A program made the position numbers and the translations under genes. Positions 1 to 9,008 of a stretch of 64,000 nucleotides of DNA are shown here, piece after piece. The DNA comes from Escallonia rubra (lineage: Eukaryota; Streptophyta; Magnoliopsida; Escalloniales; Escalloniaceae), in the NCBI GenBank assembly GCA_033065855.1, contig JAVXUO010001504.1:1-64000 (forward strand), in the 5' to 3' direction. Under the pieces are notes generated by a model. It saw nothing but the letters and a program-made list of their open reading frames with translations, was not told the origin of the DNA and made no database searches. Numbering within the stretch: the first letter of the stretch is position 1; each line of letters starts with the position of its first letter.

Positions 1-299
1 TTTAGCTAAATCAAATGCGATATGGATAATAATAGCAAATCAACTCTAAAATTTACAAAACTGAAACTGAGTTGTCTTTGTGATACAAAAACATTACTGA
101 AATTTTTCCATTATTTAATATGATTTTTAAAGGCTCTTCACAAATTTTAAAAGAACTGAAATTACAGAAAAATGCGAAATTTTAACAGTAATTCTAATAT
201 TGTCCTGTAAAACTTCCTGTAAAGTTTCGAAAATTTTCAACAAGTGCACGATATCCAATAGTTTGGGCAGGGGTGGGGGCGACGTGAAAAATGGAGGTC

Positions 300-735
300 G
301 CAACAGCACATGAAGAAAAAGAAGAAAGAAAAGGAAAGGACTTTAGGGGGTAGGGGGGGGGGGGGGCGCACGTGAAGACTTTAGGAAAGGAAGAAAGAAA
401 AGGAAAGGAAGAAAGAAAAGGAAAGGACTTTAGGGGGTGGGGGGGCACGTAAAGACTTTAGGAAAGGAGAACGAAAAGAAAAGGAAGAAAGAAAAGGAAA
501 GGACTTTAGGGGGTGGGGGCCACGTGAAGACTTTTGGAAATGAAGAAAGAAAAGGAAAGGACAATGGGACCAAAGGACCGCAACAAGGAGTTACAGTTGC
601 GGTTCGGGAGTGGGGGGTAGGGGGGCACGGGGAAAAGGGAACCGCAACTAGGAGTTGGGGGGGGGGGCACGAAAAAAGAAAAAAAAAGGGAACCACAACA
701 CCTTGGGTGGTGGGGGGTGGGTGGGGTGGTGGGGT
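300..735 (+). repeat. Purine-rich (G/A) minisatellite tract
   Basis: The + strand is almost pure purine. A unit containing GGACTTTAGGGGGT, a G run, GCACGTGAAGACTTTAGG and then AAGGAAGAAAG-type purine filler recurs with starts at about 338, 424 and 501 (spacing 86 and 77 bases). It decays into G-runs up to about 735. Open frames across it are low-complexity and read in several frames, so no gene is supported. Positions 1-300 are AT-rich and hold nothing recognisable. Confidence 0.75.
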
Positions 736-837
736 GGGGGTGGGGCTTTCACAAAAAATCATCATTGTCAAACCGCAACAAATTGTTGCGGTTTGGTGGA
801 TATTATCCACCGGTGGGTGTGGATTATATATATATAC

Positions 838-954
838 TATGTCGCGGACGACTGACATTTTTGAAAATGGCGCGATTTGGGCCGTCCATCTTTCAGGATG
901 GACAGCCAGATCGCGCTAGCAAAATAGACTATTTTGCTAACGCTCTCAACGGAT
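838..954. mobile_element. Truncated right terminus of a PMD-type TIR element
   Basis: This 117-base stretch is closely similar, in the same orientation, to the right end of the complete element at about 5860-5978: half of a GTCGCGGAC palindrome, CGACTGACA, GGCCGTCCATCTTTCAGGAT, GATCGCGCTAGCAAAAT and CTCTCAACGGAT. It then runs into a TA microsatellite (955-970), on the other side of which the next element begins in mirror image. The rest of this older copy is missing to the left. The region 740-837 before it is G-rich or contains short inverted repeats such as CCGCAACAAATTGTTGCGG. Confidence 0.65.
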
Positions 955-970
955 ATATATATATATATAT

Positions 971-2172
971 AGCTGATCCATTGAGAGCGCTAGCAAAATG
1001 AGGTATTTTGCAAGCGCGATCTGGCCGTCCATCCTGAAAGATGGACGGCCCAGATCTTGTTTTTTTCGAAAACTGTCAGTCGTCCGCGACATAGTGTCGC
1101 GGACATCATTTTTTACCATTTTGCCTCTCCTTCCCTGTCCGCTACATTGTGCGGCGTACTACTTTCAAGTCCTGACATGTGTCAGGAAAAAGACGTCCGC
1201 TACACAGTGTAGCGGACGACCTCTCGACTGACACATGTCAGGACCTGTCCCGTCAGTCCTTTCCGCTCATGCCAGTTATCTTGTTCTTATCTGTCACGTC
1301 AACAGTGTCCGCTACACAGTGTGGCGGACGTCTTTTATTGATAAATAGTCCGCGATATAGTGAAGCGGACGTTGTAAAACTGTCCGCGATACTGTATAGT
1401 GAACATTTAATATATATTCAAAAAAACCCTAACTACGACACTCTTCTCCATTCTTTCTACTCAAAAATATTCCCAGCAGCGTTGGCAAGCAGATCTTCGC
1501 AATTTCTTCTTAAGAACACCTTTAATACCTTAATAGATCACGTAAGTTCACAAAATCAATCATTTACATGTTTGTAATCTATAGTTGAGATGAATATTGC
1601 GTTTTATGCGTGGTTTTGATTATGCATTAAGCATGTGCTAGCGATAAGAATTTATATATGTATGTATTTGTTCATGTGCTAGCATTTGTAAAATCCGATT
1701 CCGTGTATGTATATATATCTATTATACACATGAGTATATGCTGACATTGTATGTATTATGCATGTGCTTGCGTTATATGTATTATGCATGTGCTTGCGTT
1801 ATATGTATTATGCATGTGCTTGCGTTATATGTATTATGCATGTGCTAGCGTCGTATTTTTTCGAGCGATTATCAAAATCCAAACTGTAAAATTCAAACAG
1901 AGAAGATTTTCCATAATTTCAGTTGTAAAAAATAGAATTTAACCCTGGACCAGAAGATCCATCCGTGTTATACGACCAAACCAACCATATCAGTACGCTC
2001 ATATGAGATGGTGGAGTAAGATACATTATTTATCAACTTTCTTATTCTTACGAACGTTGTATACCGTTTTGTTTTGCTTAAATTGTATTTATTAATTCGT
2101 AGGAAAGAGAACTTCTCACCACCGTAGAAGTATCTAACGAGTTCACAACATGGGAATTGAACAAGTCCCAGA
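971..2172 (+). repeat. Left long terminal inverted repeat
   Basis: It aligns as reverse complement with 4953-5983. Shared blocks include the outer GATCTGGCCGTCCAT segment, the array of 23-bp palindromes (1082-1104, 1137-1159, 1195-1217, 1307-1329, 1348-1370, 1382-1404), the segment around CAGCAGCGTTGGCAAGCAGA (1477), and the inner block GGAAAGAGAACTTCTCACCA (2101) that is the start of the PMD reading frame. In the left copy this frame runs TTWELNKSQKV and then jumps into C48 protease sequence near 2172. Confidence 0.8.
1751..1854 (+). repeat. 26-bp minisatellite, four copies
   Basis: The unit ATGTATTATGCATGTGCTTG plus CGTTAT repeats four times at exact 26-base spacing (1751, 1777, 1803, 1829). 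The corresponding place in the right TIR (about 5270-5305) has one copy, so the expansion happened in the left arm only, after the two arms existed. Confidence 0.85.
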
Positions 2173-2598
2173 AAGTGTTGCCGACGTGTTTCTAATCCCA
2201 TTTATAGGGAATGTTCACTGGTACTTGGTTTGCTATGAACCAGTAAAGAAGACGGTATCAGTCATCGACAGTCTCTACGATGATACATCCGTGATGGGTG
2301 TGATTGAAATGTACCGAGGCATAGGCCAGTTGGATGCCATGGTAAGATCATGTTTACTTCTTATTGTAACTTGCATATTGTAAAACTGATTAATCTTATT
2401 ATGTTTGCTATGTTTAATGTTTAATGCTTATTATGTTTCTCGCAGAATCTATTTGCTGCATTGGTCAATGGTAGGCGTCAAGAGAGGGTAGCGATCAGGC
2501 CGAATCTCATTTTCCGATTGAAGAGGAGTAAGCCCAAGCAACATAATTCCTCGGACTGTGGCATCTTCGACTGCATGTACATACTAGACTATCCTTAG
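2150..2598 (+). pseudogene. C48 (Ulp1-like) protease, C-terminal catalytic half
   Basis: Two exons, 2150-2341 and 2446-2598, join through a GT-AG intron (GTAAGATC...TTTCTCGCAG). The translation keeps the C48/ULP1 core: the catalytic His in FIGNVHWYLVCYEP, the Asp in VSVIDSLYDD, and the Gln and Cys in KQHNSSDCGIFDCMYILDY, followed by a stop at 2596. ULP1 enzymes process or remove SUMO-type modifiers, and transposon-borne C48 domains are common in plants. There is no N-terminal half on this strand: upstream sequence is the TIR copy of the PMD gene start, fused in frame shift near 2172. The matching N-terminal half is on the minus strand at 2881-2675, so the domain was broken by an inversion. 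The ATG at 2150 is the first in frame but is probably not a native start. Confidence 0.7.
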
Positions 2599-2674
2599 CA
2601 AGATATGCTTGTAGGTTAGCGGACGGTCTCCACTGGGGCTGGGCTTTCCCCTTTCTCCCCTTCCTTGAATTGAC

Positions 2675-2881
2675 CTAGTCGTCCCACTCTTGTACTAGGA
2701 TGCCATGAAAAAAAGCATCCAAGATAAAAATGCGCGGACCGAAGTTTGGCTGCTCTCGACACCTTTGCCTCAGAATTTGCACGTAGTGCGAGATGACAAA
2801 GTTGTCTAACCAAGCTCCCGGCGCCAGTGAGGACAGTTCTCTCCACGATGCATTGTAATCCAAGCCCTGCGGGTGATCCAC
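2675..2881 (-). pseudogene. C48 (Ulp1-like) protease, N-terminal part
   Basis: The minus-strand frame contains WRELSSLAPGAWLDNFVISH, then a YVQILRQRC segment and FGPRIFILDAFFHGILVQEW. This has the form of the start of C48 domains, where a W-L-x-D/N-x-x-I-x-x-Y motif precedes a variable stretch and an F-F/F-x-x-L segment. It stops at the TGA after EWDD, and the catalytic His, Asp and Cys are not found further along this strand but on the opposite strand at 2150-2598. It lies downstream of the PMD gene and the GQ-rich segment, so the ancestral order was probably PMD, linker, C48. Not functional as it stands. Confidence 0.55.
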
Positions 2882-2925
2882 ATCATACGACGCTCCGTCT
2901 TGGGGGGCCCGCTAAAATAACGGGC

Positions 2926-3570
2926 TCAGATTAGCTCGCATTTATGCGGCTTTAGGGGCCTGGCTGGATGCTCTTTCGAATATTTCCCTTGGGGGTCGAC
3001 CGGCAAATCTTGCCCTCCACCGGGGGGCAAGAGCAAGGGATAGTGGCCTCCAAAAGATGGTTCGGCCGGCTGATAATCCCCTTCGGGGGCCTCGGCCGGC
3101 TGATATAGCTCTCCGGCCATTGCTTCTGACGGCTGATATTGCCCTCCGGGGGCGTCAAGTGGTCCCACCCACGGGACAATGGGCAGTGCCTCGGAAAAAC
3201 TGTAGTTTCCGAACGGCCAGTCTTGCGTGACTTGACTCTGAGAGAGGGGTTGGGGTTCCGAGAACAAATTGAAGGAGGGGCCGTTGTAATCGCCCCACAA
3301 CGCTTGAGCCTGTCCCATCCCCGCTACAGAGGGACCACCAACTCCCTGGCTCACCCCTGAAGCCTATCCCGAGGGATCACCGTATCCCTGGCTGACGCCC
3401 GTATAGCCCATTCCCAGGCTGACGACCGAAGACTGTCCCGATGCTTGGCGCACAAAATTCCCGTAGCCTAAAGCCAGTGTAGCAGCCTGTTGGCGAAGAT
3501 CCTCGCCCATTGCGCTCACCATATCCTTCCGCTCACTCAACTTCTGGAAGAATGCAAGCGAGGCATTAAC
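2926..3570 (-). pseudogene. Gly/Gln/Pro-rich linker exon of the PMD-C48 gene
   Basis: After an acceptor (TAG before 3570) the minus strand reads VNASLAFFQKLSERKDMVSA, then GEDLRQQAATLALGYGNFV and repeated glycine-rich GVSQGYG-like motifs, an in-frame stop near 3369, and a stretch with repeated Y-Q-P-S/A-E-A motifs (GQYQPSEAMAGELYQPAEAP). The helical SLAFFQKLSERKDM segment is like the tails that follow the PMD core in transposon-borne copies. No catalytic motif is present. The stop and lack of an intact frame argue for decay. Confidence 0.5.
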
Positions 3571-3663
3571 CTACATCCAAAGAGATAAAAAAAAATAAGT
3601 AACTTCAATCAGACATTTATATTCAACAAATTCAAGAGAAGTCAGGCTAGTTGGGCAACTTAC

Positions 3664-5021
3664 GAGATTGTATGCCATACGCTCATCGATCTGACCCCTA
3701 GGCGCATACCTCTCCCGCGTTCAAAGTTTACTGGGGCGACTCTCCTCCGCGTGATGCGGTAGTACCACTCATTGTACTGTTCAATGCTAATAACGGGGTC
3801 AGGTTCCGAGACGATGGCCGTCAGTGTGTCCTGCCAAGAACTCCAAAGCTCTATTTCGGCTGCGCACAATTCGTGCGCATTGGCCTTGCCAAACCGTCCG
3901 ACATCCGGTGGGTCCCTGTTAACCCTCATATCTGGGGCATCGGCTGGCAAACCCTGCTCCAACTCAAAATGGCACATTACTCGGTCTGGCAGTTGCCACT
4001 CTGCGACTTCGAAGTGGATCAGGGGTGTGCGCTGCAACCCGGAGAGTGTGAAGACGAACGACTCTCCCACCCGTCGCGCCAAACGTATGTACGGTGCCCA
4101 ACGCATTTGGCCCGAAGATAGACGGTCGAACTCCCCTCGATAGTACGTAATGTTGTGATGGGGATCGACTCTCCTGCGGTAGTGGCTATCCCTCCGGCTG
4201 TACTCCCAAGCACGCAACCGAGGCCACACTTTATCGGTTCCATCCCTACGCGTTGGTGCACCGGGAGCAAGGTGTTCATAAGACCACACCTGAGAACATG
4301 GGCAAACTACCAATTTATAACGTCGATTCAACAAAAAAAAAAATATAACGAAGACATGATTTATATGATATACCTGCAATAGCGAGAGACATGCACATAT
4401 GGCTTTGGCGTCGAGCCTCGTTGCCTTGTGCAATGCTCGGTACAGATACGAAAGAACCGATGCACCCCAGGCATAATCCCCAACCTCCGATAGGTTACCC
4501 AACAACGGTAAATATTTCACGCTGGCCATGTTCTTCGACGTCGTTGGGAATAAAATTGCCCACATCACCCACCAGAGGAAGGCTTTTGTGTAAAGCACAA
4601 GCTCACGGCACGTATAGTTTTCCGGCAAAACCCCGTAGGTATCTACCAACCACTTCAACTTTATACCACCACTGCTAAATTGATCCTGGGGTATCGAAGT
4701 GAAGAAGTCCCTAGCAGTTATCTTATTCATTGCTTCTAATGGATGAGTAATTACCGGCCGCCCCGTCACCGGTAACCCTAAGATGAACCCTACATCTTCT
4801 AGGGTAATTGTCATCTCTCCGAGCGGAAAGTGAAACGTATTCGTTTTACTTCTCCACCTCTCAACAAGGGCACCTATCAAGGCCCGATCAAGTTGTTGAA
4901 AGATCTGCCCATGCGTGAAAATCCCAAACCCAATTCCACGCAGTATCCTTTTCTGGGAGGTGTTTAGTTTCCATGATGTGAACTCGCGAGATACTTCTAC
5001 GGTGGTGAGAAGTTCTCTTTC
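3664..5021 (-). pseudogene. Plant mobile domain (PMD, MAIN-like) protein, degenerate
   Basis: The minus strand codes for a PMD (also named aminotransferase-like plant mobile domain) core: LTTVEVSREFTSW, ILRGIGFGIFTHGQIFQQLD, ALIGALVERWRSKTNTFHFP, GEMTITLEDVGFILGLPVTG and, later, the conserved WAxYIRLARR-like and PDRVMCHFELEQG segments. The family includes Arabidopsis MAIN and MAIL1, nuclear proteins in genome stability and silencing; most relatives are transposon cargo. An 84-nt intron (4373-4290, GTATATC...TCTCAG) has no stop and a length divisible by three, so it can be read through. A frameshift near 3700-3715 separates NFERGRG from the expected RYAPRGQIDERMAYNL end that precedes a good GTAAGT donor. 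The first exon begins inside the right TIR. Product as drawn is unlikely to be intact. Confidence 0.8.
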
Positions 5022-5983
5022 CTACGAATTAACACTTACAATTTAAGCAAAATAAACGGTATACAATTGTTCGTAAGAATAAGAAAGTTGATAAATAATG
5101 TATCTTATTCCACCATCCCATATGAGCGTACCGATATGGTTGGCTTGGTCGTATAACACGGATGGATCTTCGTGTACATGGTTAAATTCCATTTTTTGTA
5201 ACTGAAATTATGGAAAAACCTTCTCAGTTTGGATTTTACGGTTTAGATTTTGGTAATCGCTCGCAAAAATACGACGCTAGCACATGCATAATACATACAA
5301 TGTTAGCATATACACTCATATGTATAATAGATATATATACATATACGGAATCGAATTTTACAAACGCTAGCACATGAACAAATACATACATATATAAAAC
5401 GTAATATTCATCACAACTATCGATTACAAACAAAAAAAAGTATAGATTTTGTGAACTTACGTGATCTATTAGGGTACCACTGACGATGTTCTTAAGAAGG
5501 AATTTTGCATATCTGCTTGCCAACGCCGCTGGAAAAATTTGTGAGTAGAAACAATGGAGAAGAGTGTCGTAGTTACTGTTTTTCGAATATCAATTACACG
5601 TCCGCTATAGAGTATCGCGGACTATTACGTCCACTACATTGTGTAGCGGACCCTATGACGCGACAGATAAAGACAAGATAACCGTCATGGCCGTGGCGGG
5701 CGACAGGCAGGACCTGACAGGTGTCAGCCTAGGGGATGTCCGCTACACTGTATAGCGGATTCCTTTTTGCTGTCGCGTGTCAGGACTTGAATGATGTCCA
5801 CGATACAGTGTAGCGGACGGGGCGGAGGGGCAAAAAGGTAAAAAAGTTCGTCCGCGACATAGTGTCGCGGACGACTGACAGTATTCGAAAAAGGTGCGAT
5901 CTGGGCCGTCCATCTTTCAGGATGGACGGTCAGATCGCGTTTGCAAGATCTCCTATTTTGCTAACGCTCTCAACGGATCAGCT
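4953..5983 (-). repeat. Right long terminal inverted repeat
   Basis: It is the reverse-complement partner of 971-2172, ending CAACGGATCAGCT before a TA microsatellite. It contains 23-bp palindromes at 5600-5622, 5629-5651, 5738-5760, 5796-5818 and 5850-5872, and the inner part includes the promoter-proximal end and first codons of the PMD gene. Differences from the left arm (substitutions, small indels, minisatellite copy number) show the arms have been diverging for some time. Confidence 0.8.
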
Positions 5984-5991
5984 CCCATATA

Positions 5992-6035
<44 letters not shown>

Positions 6036-6037
6036 AG
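5984..6037. repeat. TA microsatellite between two TIR elements
   Basis: (TA)n with a CA interruption, separating the right end of the 971-5983 element from the left end of the next element. Similar TA tracts lie at 955-970, 7696-7721 and 8995-9008, each exactly at an element end. Confidence 0.9.
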
Positions 6038-7693
6038 AGTTGATTCGTTGAGAGCGCTAGCAAACTAGGTTAAGTTGCTAACGCGATCTGGCCGTCCACG
6101 TGCGATCTGTGGACGGTTCAGATCTTTTTTTTACTTTTTTTTTAAGTTCGTCCGCTATATAATATAGCGGACGATTTTTGGACAAAAATACCCTCCAGCT
6201 CCGTCCGCTACATTATGTAGCGGACATAGACAGTATTTTTTTTTCTCTCTCATTTATCTGATTAATTTTCTGACATGTTTTATGTCCGCTACATTATGTA
6301 ACGGATAATTTTTTGACATAAATCTATCCGCTACATTATGTAGCGGACAGAGGCACTCTTTTTCTCTCCCGACATGTCTGCCTCTCATGTCCCCTCCTTT
6401 CTTCTTCTTCTTCTCTGTTTCTCTCTCCTCTCCATCTTCCTTGCAGTACATGATCGAATTATCAATAATTTTTTCTTTGTAGATCTAAGATCCGATAACT
6501 TGTACAAACTTAGAACCCAACAATCGAGGAATTGAAAGGCGAACTACCGCAAACTTGGGATCCGATTAACAAATTCATTTGGCTTGCTTACTGAAATTCA
6601 TCTTCTCGTAATAACGGATCGACAAAAATGAACAACGACAGGTCCACCTAATCCTTCCCCCACCGAGACTTTGCCGGCGTGGACTTCGCCGGAGCCACCG
6701 GAGGCGCAAGCAGGCACGGCCAGGCTGGTACGGAGCCGATCGGCACAGCGGCGGAGAAAGAGGAAGAGGAAGACGGTGGCATGATCGATGGACAGAAACG
6801 ACAACGACAGGTCCGCCTAATCCTTCCCCCACCGAGACTTTGCCGGCGCCGGAGGCGCAAGCAGGCACGGCCAGACCGGTGCGGAGCCAATCGGCACAGC
6901 AGCAGAGAAGGAGGAAGAGGAAGACGGTGGCATGATCGGTGGACAGAAACGACAACGACAGGTCCACCTAATCCTTCCCCCACCGAGTCTTCGCCGGAGC
7001 AACCGGAGGCGCAAGCAGGCATGGCCAGGCCGGTGCGGAGCCGATCGGCACAGCAGCGGAGAAGGAGGAAGAGGAAGAAAGTGGCATGATCGGTGGCATG
7101 GAAGAACACTATGTACATAGCTGCCGCCGCTGTCGTACACAGCTGCCGCTGTCGGAGAGAGAGAGAGAGAGACTGCCGCCGCCGCCGTCGTACACAGCTG
7201 CCGCTATCGGAGAGAGAGAGGGAAGTCTTACCCAGATCTGAAAGTGAAAAGAGTCTCTGCTCACTTTGGGGTCTCATTTATATTATGTCCGCTACATCAC
7301 TTTAGGGTCTCATTTATATTATGTCCGCTACATAATGTAGCGGACAAACTAAAGTGCACAACATGTCAGACATGTCAGGAGAGAAAAAGAGTATGTCTCT
7401 GTCCGCAACATAATGTAGCGGATAGATTTATGTCAAAAAATTATCCGCTACATAATGTAGCGGACATGAAACATGTCAGAAAATTAACTAGATAAAGGAG
7501 AGAGAAAAAAAAAGTACTGTCTATGTCCGCTACATAATGTAGCGGATGGAGCTGGAGGATATTTTTGTCAAAAAAATAGTCTGCTATATTATATAGTGGA
7601 CGGACTTAAAAAAAAGTAAAAAAAAAATCTGAACCGTCCACAGATCGCGCTAGCAACTTAACCCAGTTTGCTAGCCCTTTCAACGGATCAGCT
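6038..7693. mobile_element. Short non-autonomous relative of the PMD element
   Basis: The ends AGTTGATTCGTTGAGAGCGC and the reverse complement ending CAACGGATCAGCT match those of the 971-5983 element. The inverted repeats (about 6038-6420 and 7320-7693) are far more alike to each other than to the larger element and carry mirrored 23-bp palindromes at 6150-6172, 6203-6225, 6284-6306, 6326-6348 and 7323-7345, 7401-7423, 7443-7465, 7525-7547, 7579-7601. The interior (about 6430-7280) has a GC-rich triplicated segment and no PMD, C48 or transposase coding. Arginine-rich frames on both strands in the interior come from base composition. Confidence 0.75.
6631..7085. repeat. Three-copy internal tandem repeat (~155-170 bp)
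   Basis: ACGACAGGTCCACCTAATCC followed by TTCCCCCACCGAG recurs at about 6635, 6803 and 6957. Each copy continues through a GGAGGCGCAAGCAGGCACGG-like block and a GAGAAGGAGGAAGAGGAAGA block. The units differ by indels in the CGCCGGAGC region. It lies wholly inside the short TIR element. Confidence 0.8.
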
Positions 7694-7721
7694 CCATATA
7701 TATATATATATATATATATAT

Positions 7722-8994
7722 GGGAAAGCGAATATAAGGCTAGCCTCACACAAGTTGCATGAGGCTAGCGACAAAAACTACGTAATTTCAGCACCAAAAA
7801 AAAAAAGGAGGTCAGATTTCAGTCAATTCCACACCCCCCCCCCTCTCTTTTCTCCTCGCCGTCAGCCGTCAGTCTGTCGCAGGCCCCAGTACCACCGCCT
7901 AACCTTTTTTCACCGGCCACCGTCACCAATCCCGGCCACTACATCACCAATCCCAGCCACCATCACGTCCACCGAGTGCCATCACCGCCCAACCTTCCTG
8001 CGCCGGCGACCATCACCAATCTCGGCCGGTGAACGCCCACCGAGACTCATCCTGCTGCCGCAACAGAAAATCGCCAACACCACGGAAACATCGTGGCAAG
8101 CCACGGCAGCTTGTACCATCACACCCATCATCTCCAAAGCAGAAACCCGCCTTCACCTTCCTCCGTCACAAGCCACCACAGCCACCACCGCTGGAACAAC
8201 CTTCTTCTTCCCACGACCCCCACGCCCACCATCACAAGCAATCACCTCCTTATAGGAACCCAGCACTACCGCCGGCCACTTCACAGAGCCAAGCAGCACA
8301 ATCCCTGTTTATGCTCTGATTGATTAAGTTGATGATGTGCCGTTGCGAATAGGTGGAGTGCTTGAAGGCTAGCCTCCGTCGCCGGGCAATTCCATCGTGA
8401 GTACGACAGCAATTGGTGCTAGATTTTGACGCAACCAGACCACACACTACCTCACCCAATTCCCAGCTGTCGGTTACTCTCACAAACAATTACATGACTC
8501 AACAACCACTTCCTGTGATGTCTTCCCCTACCAGATCTCAAATTACATGGCTCATAATGGAAGGACACCAATGGCTGCTCAAAGTTTTCAGTCGATTGAG
8601 GAAATTGCAGTCTCTTTCTCAACCACAAAGTCGGTCGCATCAACCAGCTAGATCTTTCCTTTACTTGGGTCTCACAAGCGTTGGTAAGGAAGAACTTACA
8701 AAGGGTCTTGCCGAGCATTTTGCAACTTCTGAATGGGCAGACACGGTGATCAAAATCAACTTGCGAGAATACTGTGAACTAAATTCATTTTTCCAGCAAA
8801 TGGATAGAAAACTTTGGGCTTTCATCGTACATAACGTTGCTTTTAATATATTCCTTTTATTTAGTTGGGGATGGAAAGGGGGGGGGGGGAATTGACTGAA
8901 ATGTGACCTCCTTTTTGTGTGTGCTGAAACTACGTAGTTTTTGCCGCTAGCCTTACGCAACTTGCGTGAGGCTAGCCTTATATTCGCTTTCCCC
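7722..8994. mobile_element. TIR element that captured a ClpB-like gene fragment
   Basis: Inverted repeats of about 110 bases begin GGGAAAGCGAATATAAGGCT at 7722 and end with the reverse complement at 8994; both continue through ACTACGTA and GGAGGTCA blocks. Both ends abut TA repeats. The interior has a C-rich segment (7840-8270) without homology I recognise and a gene-derived segment (8410-8820). TIR sequence differs from the neighbouring PMD-type elements, so this is another family. No transposase is present, so it is non-autonomous; a Pack-MULE-like or other Pack-TIR class is inference. Confidence 0.7.
8560..8820 (+). pseudogene. Captured ClpB/HSP101-like AAA+ ATPase fragment
   Basis: In one open frame (8413-8895) the segment PARSFLYLGLTSVGKEELTK, then GLAEHF and INLREY, resembles the second AAA+ module of ClpB/HSP101, where a SFLFLGPTGVGKTELAKAL-like Walker A block is followed by ALAEQLF and a RIDMSEY-like strand. 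The Walker A threonine is replaced (GK-E instead of GK-T) and the central glycine is Ser, so ATP binding would be lost. Only about 50 residues align and the rest of the chaperone is absent. It lies between the TIRs of the 7722-8994 element, so it was probably picked up from a host gene. The call rests on remembered family motifs. Confidence 0.5.
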
Positions 8995-9008
8995 ATATAT
9001 ATATATAA

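Larger units (their letters stand above)
971..5983. mobile_element. Long-TIR DNA element carrying PMD and C48 protease remnants
   Basis: The ends AGCTGATCCATTGAGAGCGC (971) and its near reverse complement (ending CTCTCAACGGATCAGCT at 5983) open inverted repeats of about 1.0-1.2 kb; both ends sit in TA microsatellites. Inside are a MAIN-like plant mobile domain (PMD) gene and a glycine/proline/glutamine-rich region on the minus strand, and a C48 Ulp1-like cysteine protease split between strands. PMD and C48 domains are known cargo of plant Mutator-like elements; no MURA, DDE or RNase H-like transposase was found here, so the element is probably non-autonomous or decayed. Frameshift, nonsense and rearrangement damage are visible. 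A Mutator-like affiliation is inference from cargo and long TIRs; the target duplication is obscured by the TA repeats. Confidence 0.75.

Noticed and set aside
437-1001. Overlapping + strand frames of 60-160 codons in the purine-rich tract and first TIR
   Set aside because: Low-complexity Gly/Lys/Glu composition, several overlapping frames, inside a minisatellite; no conserved motif.
6575-7277. Long minus-strand frames (up to 209 codons) in the short TIR element
   Set aside because: They follow the triplicated repeat, are mutually overlapping in different frames, and are Arg/Cys/Ser-rich by composition only.
7668-8323. Proline/histidine-rich frames of 76-195 codons
   Set aside because: C-rich composition within a TIR element, first codons in the TA repeat and TIR itself; no domain.
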